DNA from: Heterostelium multicystogenum
Lineage: Eukaryota > Evosea > Eumycetozoa > Acytosteliales > Acytosteliaceae
Length of the DNA stretch: 64,000 nt
Reading direction: 5' to 3'
Assembly: GCA_003667245.1 (NCBI GenBank)
Contig: RCNN01000026.1
Coordinates: 1-64,000 of the forward strand
Shown: one piece after another, positions 22,864 through 34,522 of the stretch
Layout of the letters: each line of letters starts with the position of its first letter
Numbering within the stretch: position 1 is the first letter of the stretch
Translations under genes and position numbers: made by a program
Notes under the pieces: model-generated
What the model saw: the letters and a program-made list of their open reading frames with translations, nothing else
Told to the model about the DNA's origin: nothing
The model's database searches: none

Positions 22864-23756
22864 ATGAGTGTATTTGAAGCATTTAAAGGTTGGTGGTCAA
22901 CTGTACCTCCCATCACTAGATTTATGTTTGCCAACTGTTTGGTTTTAACAATTCTACCTAATGCCGGTGCCATTTCATTCTTTTCCATGACAATGGATTT
23001 TGCCAAAATATTCAAAGGCTTTGAGATATGGAGACTCTATACTGCTTCTTTTTGTATGGGTAGATTTGGTGTACATTTTGTTTCACAATTAGCAGTATTG
23101 TAAGTTGCTCGAGTCACTGACTGCAGGATTGGAATCGATCGATTATTAATATAATGAACTCACCTGATGTTGTTGATTGCAGATATAACTATTCATCATC
23201 ACTTGAAAATGGTACCTTTGCTGGTAGACCAGCCGACTATATTTGGATGTTGTTGTTTTGCGATTTGTTGAGTTTGATTATCGCTGGCTTCACTGGATTC
23301 TTCTACTTCGTCAGTCATGCAATGGTTATGTCTATTATTTACATTTGGTCCAGATACAACTCAGAAGGAGAGGTTTCTCTTTTCTTTGGAATCAGATGCA
23401 AAGCAATCTATGTACCATGGGCAATTATGGCAATCAACTTTTTGATTGGATTCTCCATTTGGTATGACGTTTTGGGTGTTTCTGTTGGACATATCTACTA
23501 CTTCCTTTGCAATGTATATCCAATCACCTATCGTAAGCCAAACTATTTAGAAACACCACAGTGGTTGTACGTATCTTATAACAGGGGCACCTTATTACAT
23601 ACGTTACTAACAATCTTTCTACCTAAAAGTATCAATTTGATGCCAAATAAACTTAGAGGATCCTTTGGAAATGCTGCACCATCATGGGGTGACAGAGCAC
23701 AGGCCAACAATCAACCACGTGGACATCAATGGGGACGTGGAAGAGCTTTGGGTTAA
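22864..23756 (+). CDS. Derlin (Der1-like ER membrane protein)
   Basis: Two exons (22864-23099, 23183-23756) give 269 aa. The N-terminal FKGWWSTVPPITRFMFANCL and later ADYIWMLLFCDLLSLI, then IRCKAIYVPWAIMAINFLIG and VSVGHIYYFLCNVYP match the rhomboid-pseudoprotease fold of derlins. In that fold the second half carries the PW and GHIYYFL signatures. Derlins work in ER-associated degradation, thinning the membrane for retrotranslocation of misfolded proteins with Hrd1 and Cdc48/p97. The C-terminal tail is Gly/Arg/Trp-rich (RGHQWGRGRALG) and may serve as a p97-binding SHP-type tail. ORMDL and ERO1 nearby also act at the ER; this may be coincidence. Confidence 0.92.
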
Positions 23757-24081
23757 TTTAATTTAATTCCCACAATTCGTCGATAAATAAATAAACAACC
23801 AAATAATAAATGATGTCTACAGAGAAATGGTATTATAGGTATTTATTATTAATAGGTTATTATTGCATTTGATATTTATTATCAAAGATGTGTATTTGAT
23901 TGTAAGTTGCGATATTGTATTATTATTGGTCTGATTAAATGATTGATTGTATAGGTGTTTATCGAATAAGTCATGACTAAATATTAAGTTATAACCTTTT
24001 AGCGTGTTGATTGGTGATTGTTGACAAGTTGTTATTCATTTCGTTCTATCTATATTGTATTGCTTCTTTAACTAATATGTC
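23757..24081. other. Convergent 3' intergenic region
   Basis: 325 bp between the stop codons of derlin and ORMDL. A/T-rich with TATTATTATT runs; no gene seen. Confidence 0.45.
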
Positions 24082-24607
24082 CTAATATTTATTAATTCCA
24101 AAGATTCTAACACGATCCATCTTTGGCATCTTGGAAAGTACTACAACAAATGATGAAATTGCATTCAAATAGAAAGGAATACCTGATATTCCATTTGCGT
24201 GAAGTGTAATCATAAACCTATAATGATTGGGAATGGTTTTAGTTCATAGTTGCTTTTGTTTAGGCATTAGATAGTTTGACTTACAATACAATTGGGACCA
24301 AAGTGAAAAACTTTCTTGTTGGAGTGTATTGCTTTCCTTTATCGATTTGTTCCCATAAAGTTAAACGAGTATATTTGCCCTGATGCTCAGGGAAGAAGAA
24401 AGGCAAGCCTTTTTGCCAATGCAATGCGAAAAATGTAATAATGGCGTGTAAACAAGTGACGATGAGCCAACCATATTGAAAATCTGGATCCAAAATCGAA
24501 ATGATAAGTTTGCCCAATAGCAATCCAATCACATAGATCACCCAGAAGCTTTGAGAATGCAACCAAGATTCATTTCTATTGATTTGAAATTCATCCATTG
24601 TTTGCAC
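24082..24607 (-). CDS. ormdl: ORMDL/Orm family sphingolipid regulator
   Basis: Two exons (24285-24607, 24082-24217) give 152 aa, the normal family length (about 153). Diagnostic stretches are RNESWLHSQSFWVIYVIGLL, WLIVTCLHAIITFFALHWQK, LTLWEQIDKGKQYTPTRKFF and the C-terminal MPKMDRVRIFGINKY. These align with the ORMDL HWEQ-D-G-Q-x-T-x-x-RKF and R-I-F-G-I-N-K-Y signatures. ORMDLs are four-helix ER membrane proteins that bind and inhibit serine palmitoyltransferase, setting sphingolipid synthesis. The intron (24218-24284) has GTAAGT...TATAG ends, and the join restores LFMITLHANG. Nothing is missing. Confidence 0.95.
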
Positions 24608-25629
24608 TGTTGATAATACTACTGTAATGCTAAACTATAACGTTAATCTACTCTATCTATATCTCTTATCAAAATCTTTATATTATTCTCTCTAATAGGA
24701 CAACAATGTGTTGAAGTATGCGTTTAGATTAATTTGATCTAAATTAAAATAATAAAATTGATGAAGGTTGTTTTGTTCTAGTTAGTATAATAATCAAGGA
24801 TTAGATTATCATAAACAATAATAAATTTAATGTTTTTAATATTTATTAAAAAAGAGATGAGAACACATAGAATGATTTTTCAACACTTAATGAAAATCAA
24901 GGTGAATTGTGTTGATTGTATATTTTATTGGTTGTGTGTTAATTGTCTATCTTTATGTTATGGTTGTTGTTTAGGTGTTGTGTTGACTCTAAATGAAAAC
25001 GGAATGAGATGAATGTGTGATCAAGATTTGATATCTTAAGAACTCAAATATGTTACTTATTATATCACTTACAATACTTAATATATACAGAGATTATAAT
25101 ATCTTTAAAATTAGAAAACACAATGACTGACAATGGATCATCCAAAGATAGAGAGTTTTTGTTTTTTTGTTGTTTTTCTTAACTTAGTAAAAAATCTGCA
25201 AAATTTATAAATAACAATGTGGAATGGTCGATCTTTTGGTGGAATGAAAACTGGTCGATATGTCACAGAAGAGTTGAATATGAATAATGTAAAATGATTT
25301 GTTATTTTGTTATTGACTACGACCTAGTTGATAACTTGAATGAAATCGAAATTGAATTCAAATATAAATTATAAATTGTTATAATATAAATAATTAATAC
25401 TATCTATCTATTTATCTACTAGTAAATAAATAAATAAAATGAATTATTAATTGGAGGTTACCAATAATGATAACATAATTGGTTGTTATTTCAAAAATCG
25501 GTATTTGATTAATTTTATTGGATTGTAAGTTGGGGGGTTTGTTATTGTTGTTGGGATATGTGGGAGTAACCTTCACAAAAAGATAAACATTTCTACTGCC
25601 CACCACCACGCTAGTTCCAAAATTTTAAA

Positions 25630-25683
<54 letters not shown>

Positions 25684-27037
25684 TGTTTGCTCATTTAAAG
25701 CATCATCATTGTGACTTGAAGTGAATCATGATTCCTATTTGTTTGATTTGTTTGCAACATTTGCATCTAAAGCAATCAGCGAGCCAAAATAAATTGGTTG
25801 GTGCTTTCTCAATTTGATAAATTTAAAATAGGTTACATTGTCGAGAATTTATTCATTATTTTATAATGTGTTGGTATGATGCATGCTTGCATTGAAGAGA
25901 TAGACAGATAGATTCTCTCTTCATTTTGTATTTAAACAAAGCTATACTTATTATTACAATACTAATAATAACACATGAGAGTATGATGGATGTTGACTAC
26001 TATCTCTATTTCTTTTTTTCTTTTGTTTTAACTTACAACTGATTGATCGATTTGATTGGTCGATGATGATGGTGAAATTGATATCTATATACAAGTATTT
26101 AAATGTGACGATAATAATGACAATAAAATATAAATGAACCACAACCTATCAAAACTTCACATTAACAAAAGAAATCGCAAAAATTTTATTGATTTTCTTT
26201 TTTTTGTTTTGTTTTTTTAATATTTTATTAATTGAATTGACAAGTGCAGTTGAAAACAACAACACTGGAGACAAAGTAGTATTTTCATAATAATTATATA
26301 TAATAGGTAATAGTAGTCTAGACGAAGTTCTTTTTGAATTTGACTTTAAAGATGAATCTCCTGATCTTGTATCATTTTCGATAAATCTAATTTCGAATAT
26401 TATAACCCAACACATAAAATTGGTCCAGTTCAAAACAACCATGTCTGACAAATCATTATTAGGTAGATGTGGTTGTTAGTGTTAAAAAAAAGACCAACCA
26501 GTTTATGAATCATACTCATTAAGATAGATCCTCATAAAAGCGTTGAATTAAATAAAAAATCTTTTTGAGTCATTAGAGACAACTTTTTTCATGAAAAAAA
26601 TAAATATTCTTTTCGCAATTTATCAACAACAACAACAACATATTTCTGCAGAAACACAAACAACCACAATTTATATATAAAATCATAATATCACACACAT
26701 CACACCACCGTTTTAATATATATACATCTTCACTATCTTTTCTTCTTATCAATTTATTTATTTATTCATTTTGTTTATATTGACAAAGACAGACTGGATA
26801 AACTGAACAGAGTGACTCAGTGAGTGAAGCAGTTCTTTTCTTACTTATATAAGATCTTATACTCTCTAAAATAAACTTCTTACTTACTTAGTTTATTCAC
26901 CTAATCCTATTCATTCATTCATTCATTCATTTGATATTTATTTAGTATTTAGTTAGTTTGATAGTTAGATAAGATTAGTTATTGAAAGTAATTTAAAGTT
27001 TAGTGTTTTGTTTGTGTAGAATATAGATTATTATGCA
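24608..27037. other. Long divergent intergenic region
   Basis: 2.4 kb between ORMDL (leftward) and ERO1 (rightward). No gene supported. Short open frames at 24830-25012, 25412-25609 and 26149-26451 have intergenic composition. Holds a trinucleotide array at 25630-25682 and ATTC repeats at 26910-26932. It should contain both promoters. Confidence 0.5.
25630..25682. repeat. (AAT)n trinucleotide microsatellite
   Basis: About 17-18 uninterrupted copies of AAT/ATA. Trinucleotide arrays are abundant in dictyostelid genomes. Being intergenic, it encodes nothing; length polymorphism between isolates is expected. Confidence 0.95.
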
Positions 27038-28832
27038 ATGAATAGACAGAATCTAGTTACTGTTGTTACCTTGTTGGTGGCAGTATCTTTAGTCACCATT
27101 ATTGCAACGATTGCTGTGAGTAGCTTTGTGGTTTGTATCCAATTACAAGAAGCACACATAGCCATTATGAAGCTATTATGCTAATTGGATATACTTTGTG
27201 CTTCTTTATATTCAATCAATTTAAAAAAAAAGATACTAACATGTTGTCTCTACTATTATTAAACTTATAGAAGCAACCAAAGAATACGATTGTAGATGAT
27301 TGTTGTTGTCAGATATCTATGATTGATTCAGCAAATGTCCAATTGAATCAAATATTAAATAAATTAGTTGTATGTATAAGGCAAAGTCTGTAGCTGATGA
27401 TCATCGCTCTTATTAATATTGCAATAGAAAACAAGATTCTTTAGATATTTTAGAGTGAATCTGTTTGCAGAATGTCCATTTTGGGTGGTTACACAGCTAT
27501 GTGGATTGGAGGGTTGTGGAGTTTGTGAATGTGACGACAATGAGATTCCACTTCCATGGCGTATCGAGGACTCAAGCGACAAAGTAGACATGTCACCACC
27601 TCCTCCTGGATTCACCCGTTGGAAAGACAAAAAAGAAGATATGTGGGTCATTCCATATGGATCTGATGCTGATACCTCCTATGTCAATTTGGGAGAAACA
27701 CCAGAGGCACATACAGGATACGATGGTAGTTCTGTCTGGAGATCCATTTACAATGAAAATTGTTTCACAAGTATGACGATCATTTTATTTAGCACCACTG
27801 ACACCTACTAATATCGCTAATCTTAATTATAGGACCACTGGAACAGATGTGCTTTGAAGAAAGAGTTTTCTATAAATTAATTTCAGGATTACACACATCT
27901 ATTACAACACACATTGCATATTTCTATGAAAAGGATAAATATTCAGGAGAATGGAAAAGAAATCCAATGCACTTCAAGACTGCATTTGAAAACCATCCAG
28001 ACAGAATCGATAACCTTTACTTTACTTTCTTGTTTGTGATGAGAGCTGTCAGTAAGATTGACGGATTCTTACATCAATATCAATTTAACACTGGAAATGA
28101 AGTGGAGGACAAGGAAACCTATCAGATGGTTCAAACTTTATTGAAACAACAAGTATCTTGTACCCCTTCATTCGATGAAACAATGTTGTTCAAAGATACA
28201 GACAAAGTAAGTACCAGAGTTGCATATTTATAGTTGTTTATTCAAATATTCACTATTTTATTATTTAGCAAAATTTAATTACTCAATTTAAAGGACATTT
28301 CCAAAATATCAGTTCAATCTTAAATTGTGTTACTTGCGAAAAATGTAAATTATATGGAAAGATGCAAACACTTGGACTTGGTACAGCACTGAAGATTCTA
28401 TTTGATGAGAATCAAAGCTCGCTACAAAGAAATGAAATTATAGCATTGGTTAATACACTACGACAGCTTTCAAACTCTATCAAGGCTGTTGGAGAGTTCT
28501 CTGACGAAATCAATTTCGATCATCATCAACATCACCATAAAGAGCATGATAAACCATCAACTCCAAAGCAACAAAACCATAGCAAGTCCGAAACACATCT
28601 GGAATGGAGTATGTGGACCATTTTAACAACTCTTCAAGCAACACTGAAGGAGCAACTCGAAAAACGTGAAATCACAACATCTCAAATCATCCTACTCATC
28701 TCTGTAACTATTTTAACATTTTTATTCATTTATAATCCATCCTATAATCCACCCAAGAGAAAGAAGAAGAAGTCTAAAATAACAAATAATAGCAACAATA
28801 GTAATAATAATAGTAATATCAAGAAACATTAA
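27038..28832 (+). CDS. ero1: ERO1 ER oxidoreductin
   Basis: Five exons (27038-27115, 27271-27369, 27428-27770, 27833-28206, 28269-28832), all joins in frame, about 485 aa. Exon 1 gives a hydrophobic N-terminus (signal anchor or peptide), then VDDCCCQISMID and YFRVNLFAECPFW, the shuttle-disulfide region. SSVWRSIYNENCF, FYKLISGLHTSITTHI and LYFTFLFVMRAV are FAD-binding helices. The active-site C-x2-C-x2-C is in VTCEKCKLYGKMQTLGLGTA. ERO1 oxidises PDI using FAD and O2. Unusually, after the catalytic domain comes a His-rich stretch, a predicted TM segment (IILLISVTILTFLFIY) and a Lys/Asn-rich tail, so the protein may be membrane-anchored at its C-terminus. Start: the ATG at 27033 is closed by an immediate stop, so 27038 is used. 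Confidence 0.95.
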
Positions 28833-29048
28833 ACAAATTCATAACAAATAATATAATAATTATAGTCGACTATTATATAATTATAATAAAATAATAATAT
28901 TTAAAGTAGAAGAAGGATTGAAGTCAATATGTTTTGGGAGGGATTAAAAATATGTATATGATTTATATATATATAATTCTTTATTAATTTACAATAGTAA
29001 TATTATTATTTAATGGATTTATCTATATTATCACTGTTATTGTTTATA

Positions 29049-31224
29049 CTAACTATCGCTTATTACAATGTTGGCTTTCATTTGTTGTTTGGTGTGCGGT
29101 TCATTCTTGTTGTCTTCACAGACCTTCTGAAAGCCTTCAATATTTTTCTTAAGGTGTTCCACACATATTTTAGTTTGGGGGAACATCTCAGAAATCAATT
29201 CGTAGAACGAGTTTCCAATGTACAACATAAAGTTAAGTGAATTCTTTTCAACTGAGGTTTTTGTTTCGTCCATCCAGTCTGTCAATGGAATGCCTTTCAG
29301 AATCTCCATTTTACCTTGGACAAAACTCTCAATATTAATTCTGTTGACACCAAATCAGTGAGATATCCCATGGCTTTGCAATGTTAGAGATATCTGCTGC
29401 GTGTAGCAGTGTTTCAATCAAAAATATACGGTCCCTGTAGCGAGTTGTCGAGAGTTTTCAAGTTGTTCAGTTTGATTTCTGTAAGTCTTTGATTTAGTCT
29501 TGTTACAAGTGGAAATGTAGTGCCATATCTGTAGAAATGATGGCAGTAATTGCACATTGTCGAAACTCTTTGACTTCATCTCTTGTCAAATGCACTTAGC
29601 ATATTAAATTGCTCCAATGTCTTCCACATTAGACTGATATGATGGTTTTCTAGTACGGATCTATCATTGTATTGGATTGCAAGGCTATCAAAAGTATTGA
29701 TCAGGTAGGAGTTGTTGAAACCAGGGTGATTCAAGTCGTGACAGAGTCCACAAAGAAGAAGAGTAATAATATCCATATGAGTTAAATATTGACTCATTCC
29801 GAATGTTGTCAGATAACAAAACAGGGTTTGGGTCACATCAAAAGCATGGTAAAAGTTATGGTAAGGATGGTCATGATACATGGATTTAACTTGAAATAAA
29901 AAATTGTTTAATTTAAGTTCAGATATTTTTAATCTCTCTGGTAATCTAAAATCAAACCAATATTAATATATGTTTATATTGTATGATACCTTAGAAGAAT
30001 GAAAATAATAATATTCAAATATACATACTGGTAATATGTAAAAATTCTATGTAACATTCCTATAAGTTGTTCATGTGTATATAAATATGGGTTGAAACCC
30101 CAGACTTTTAATGGTTCGATGTCTATTGATTCAGTTTCAACTACTTTGCTTCTAATGGCAGGTGAGGTTCCTCTTTCCGAAATATTCGAAGAATAGGTTT
30201 TTAAAATTGATTTGGCAATCTTAATAGTCGAGTTTATATTAGTATTGTGTAAAATAGATATCTTTTAATTTACAATACATACAGGATTGATGTCTTGATT
30301 CATTAATTTTTCAACTGCTTGTCCATAAAGATCTGTATTTGTGGTTATTTGGTAAAGAATGTTTTCTAGTTCTCTTTTGATGGGCGAGTTGGAAAGTGTT
30401 GAGTTGTTTAAAATTTCATTGAGAGAGTTTTTGTGATTGCTTCAATTGGTGGTTCCATTGCTTTGTGGATCTTCGCATTATCCATTTTCAATTGACCAAC
30501 TTTGTTTTTGAGAACTTCGATTTCCTGTTCCTTTTCAATGACCAGCTGTTCATATTCCTTTAGTTTATTACTTTTCAGTCTATTTTCCAAAACATAGGTG
30601 ATGTGTGAAAGTAGGTTAGCTCTAATCAGTGGCTTAGATTGGAACTCGAGCTTATTATTTGATTTGGCCTGGAATTGAGAGGATTCCATTTTGTTGACTA
30701 CGTAAAATATCTGGGAATTTGTTCGACTTTCAATATTTTCTATCTTGGAGTCAGTGTCATATATGACCAAATCGTAATGGTTCTCCAAAAGTAAAAAAGA
30801 ATCTTCAGGATTCTTGGCGGAAATTACATTGAAGCCTTCAGTCCGTAACCAAATTTCCAGAAGCTCTCTTGATTTATTATCAAAATCTATTAATAAAACT
30901 TTGTTTTTCTTTAGAGTTAATGAGATTTTGATGGGTTGTGTGGATTTGTTGGTTGGTTTGGTTTTTGATTGAGATGAAAGAGTATGTTTGGTAAGTTCCC
31001 ACAGTTGTCTTTTCCAGTTTTCTACTTGTGGTTTTTGTAGAAAGAGTCTTATTACTCTGTTGACTAATTGTACTTTGTTGCTGTTGTTGTATTTGTTGGG
31101 CGCCAGGCAAGCTATTGCCGCTACTACTATTATTACTATTTAAAGAGAAGGCAATTGGTCTTATATCTTCATGTTGCGTTATAAAACTGTTGAGCGATGG
31201 CGATGTTTGAATTGCTGTTTTCAT
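29049..31224 (-). CDS. regA: RegA-type cAMP phosphodiesterase with receiver domain
   Basis: Multi-exon. In order: Ser/Gln-rich N-terminus; receiver domain (NKVLLIDFDNKSRELLEIWL, then HYDLVIYDTDS with the likely phosphoacceptor Asp, and FQSKPL with the conserved Lys); coiled coil (EKEQEIEVLKNKVGQLKMDN); class I PDE domain with HPYHNFYHAFD, HDLNHPGFNN, YNDRSVLENHH, AIISTDMALHFHL and LHAADISNIAKPWD. In Dictyostelium, RegA hydrolyses cAMP and is activated by the RdeA phosphorelay, opposing PKA. The receiver looks atypical (see findings). Frame breaks: extra base in runs 30910-30912 and 29588-29590, plus changes near 30415 and 29350. The first usable ATG is 31224, but an open segment with two hydrophobic stretches (31298-31525) could be a further N-terminal exon. 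Confidence 0.88.
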
Positions 31225-34200
31225 TTGAATTGGATAAAGTTGTGGAATTGAATTTATATTTCTTTGGTACAATATAAGAGTAATTAGAATTAATTATCTA
31301 CTTTTTTAATTGTGATAATAATAATAATAATGTTATAATTATTTGAAAACTAAATATTGCAATTTTCAATTGTGAGACAATGAACAATTGTAGATTTGTT
31401 ACAATTTCAGTGTGATGGAAAGCTATCCAACCAAGTATTCCAATTAAAAGTATATCAATAGAATTTGGAAAACAAACAACAGTAATGTTAATAGAATTGG
31501 TATGTTTGTAGAGATATGCTTCCACCTGAGGTAATATTAATTATATTATCTATTTTCTCTTAGGATAATAAACAATTTAATGGTGGTGGTAGTGGTTATA
31601 AATAAATATTACTGGAGGAGTGGAAAAGTCGTAGATTCTTTGAAATGACAGATACCAAAACAAAGAAATCCTAATTGGATGAATAGTAATGATGTTATTG
31701 TAGTTTATTAGATATTATTGAAAAATGAACAAAAACAAAGGAAAATAATAAATTTACTTGTGAACACCTGTTATTAACTATAATTAATTGTATTATTATT
31801 AATATTTTAAGATTGGAAGCTTAATATACTTTTGATAGATAGTAGTTTCCTAATGTATGTAATTGTAATTGTAAATGAAAATAAATATAGATTTTATTGA
31901 TTGAAGCAAAATATCACTTTCAATTGGAATAATATTATTTGGTACTATTTTTATTTTATTTAATTGTATTATATGATTATATGACTATATTATTATTTAT
32001 ATATATATAGTAAACACACTTTGTAAATTATATCTAATTGGGAAAGAAATAAATCTATGCAGTTTTGAGTTATACTAGTATCAACAACAGAAGCATATTA
32101 TTATTATTATTATTATCGATACCAATACTAATAGGACAGCATAGGATAGGATAAGATACGGTTCATATAATAATTAAGATAATAATAATGATAATACTAA
32201 TAATATTTATTTTGTTAACAATAAAAATTATGATATTTATTATTATTTTAATTGCGAGGATTATTAGTTTGATTCCTATTAGTTTGGAACTGTTGTTATA
32301 ATTATAAATTATTATTATTATTATTAGTATTACTACTACTAGTAGTAGTATTGTTGTTATTTTTTATTGTAGTAGTTGTGGAAGTAGGGTGGCATACAAT
32401 AGTAGTAGTAGTATTATGAGGAATGGATGAGGAACCACTGGTAGGTAGAATTAGTTATAGTTGTTTGGTTGATGAATTTAATTAAAATCCAAATGAACAA
32501 CCAGAAAATATCCAAACCATCCAAAAATACATCCAATCATTAAGCTCATGAGTAGTAATAATAAATATTTATATCCACTCTACACAAAACACAAAACACA
32601 CCCACCCACACCCACACACAATACAACACTACCAACACAAACCTATAAATCAAAACAAAACATTAATCTTGCGTTTCACGCTCTAATTTGCTCTGCAATT
32701 TTAAAATAGCTTTTGATATTTGAGTGAAATATGCTAGATATATTAAATTAATATAATAAGCTTTTTATTATTATCATCAGTAATGCTAAAAACACATCAA
32801 TAACAACAACAACAACAACATTAACAACTACAACAGCAACTATAACACACTAATAAATGTTGGAGTTGCTTGTTAGTTGAAGTGAAAGCTAAAGTAGTAC
32901 TTGTGATTAGATAGATAGATGTGAGTGAATAATAGGTACCTACCATTCAAAAACAAAAACACTTCTATAGGTTATTAATATTAATATTATTATTATTATA
33001 ATTAATAGTATTATTATTTGTATAGTGACAATGTTTATTGAATAGAAATGTTGTAATATGATTGATTCAAATGATCAGTAAGTATTACACCACATCAAAC
33101 AACTAACAACTCATCTCGTTTTTACTCCTTGTTATTGTTTGGTAGTTGTAGTAATAGTTGTTGATGTTGTTATGGTTGTTGGTTTTGGCATTGTCGTTTA
33201 ATGCATGATATCCAAGATGGAAAATGGAAGGAATGTGGTGTAGATGTATTCTAACACTACACAACCTCATACAGTGAGTACTAGAGTTCCAATGATGAAT
33301 GATAATAACATGCCTGAGTATGGGTGCTGGTGTACACAGAAGAGTTTCAACATCCAACTCCAGAAACTCACTAGTGTTCACACCCTTCACAACACAACAG
33401 TTCACCACATTAAGATTTAAAACAAACATCACCAACAACAACAACATCAGATAATCATAAAAAAGGAAGATTTATAAAAACCAAAATACCTAATATAGTA
33501 TTAACCATTATAGTACATCATGTTTCAAAATAAAAATCATCAAAGGTGGGGTAAGCTGCTTCATCACAAATATATGTATACACTTTTTGCATTGTTGTTT
33601 GTTTGGTTTTTTTTAAACTTTACATCTAGCCTTTTAAAGTTAATATAGGACTTAATCAGTCGTGTTTATTTGATTGATCGCTCACTATCCAAAACAACAC
33701 AACAGTACTCAGCTGATTGATTTATTTATTGACTGATTGAATAATATCAGTACTCCACTTATAAACTCAATTCATTCTAAATTTTAATCGATAGATGGTG
33801 GTGGTGGTGGTGAGAAGAGAAGGAAGGTGGTTAACTTATCTTTCAAGTTATGGTGTATTTTTAAAATTATTATAATAGTTGGTATATATATATGTATTTA
33901 TGTATATTTATTTGACCTTTAACATGTTTGTTTGCAGATAATCCTTGACTTTTGGGGAGCCACAACATTTGTTGTTGTCTATTCCACTTTATTAACCACT
34001 GTTTTATTTTATTTGGATAAATAGTTCCCGATTTATTTTTAAACCTATTCAATCAATGATATTAGATGAGAAACACTAAAGCAATGGCTGACTCTGATCT
34101 TAAACTATTAAGGGGAGATTGGACGATTTACTAGTAATTGGTTGTGTGATGGATTATTACATTTCATTATAACCTATCAACTTCCTTACTTTCTGACAAT

Positions 34201-34522
34201 AAGTGGTTGTTTGTTGATAACTTAGTTTTGCCAATGGACAAACTGACAAAAACAAAGACATTCAAATCAATTGTCACATCTTTCTAAATAACATCATCAA
34301 GATTAAATGGAATATCGATGGTTTATGGTGTCAGCAGTTGATTTTATGATGGGATTCTGACAGTTAATTCAAGGAAACAAAGATTCTTAAATAAAAAGAA
34401 TTGAATACTCATGTGATGGTTTGGATTTTGGATGTCTGAACGATCTTCCATTAAATTTTATTTAAACAAATTAGGATGATGTTGTTAAGACTTGATTACA
34501 AGGTTGCTCATTTTGAATTAAT
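31225..34522. other. Long AT-rich intergenic region
   Basis: 3.3 kb. It contains possible extra N-terminal sequence of regA (31298-31525) and simple repeats (ATT/AGT arrays at 32095-32115 and 32305-32350; GGT at 33797-33811). One less AT-rich island at 33100-33450 carries the minus-strand open frame described separately. 33870-34052 is open but looks non-coding. Confidence 0.45.
33103..33447 (-). CDS. Possible small secreted Cys/His-containing protein
   Basis: 114-aa frame starting with a signal-peptide-like segment (MLLLLVMFVLNLNVVNCCVV). Then comes a 60-aa region with several Cys and many His (VETLLCTPAPILRHVIIIHH, THCMRLCSVRIHLHHI), and an Asn/Tyr-rich tail. The segment is clearly less AT-rich than its surroundings. 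No homology recognised. It could be a real orphan gene or a chance open frame in a non-coding transcript. Confidence 0.3.
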   Translation of the reverse strand: MLLLLVMFVLNLNVVNCCVVKGVNTSEFLELDVETLLCTPAPILRHVIIIHHWNSSTHCMRLCSVRIHLHHIPSIFHLGYHALNDNAKTNNHNNINNYYYNYQTITRSKNEMSC

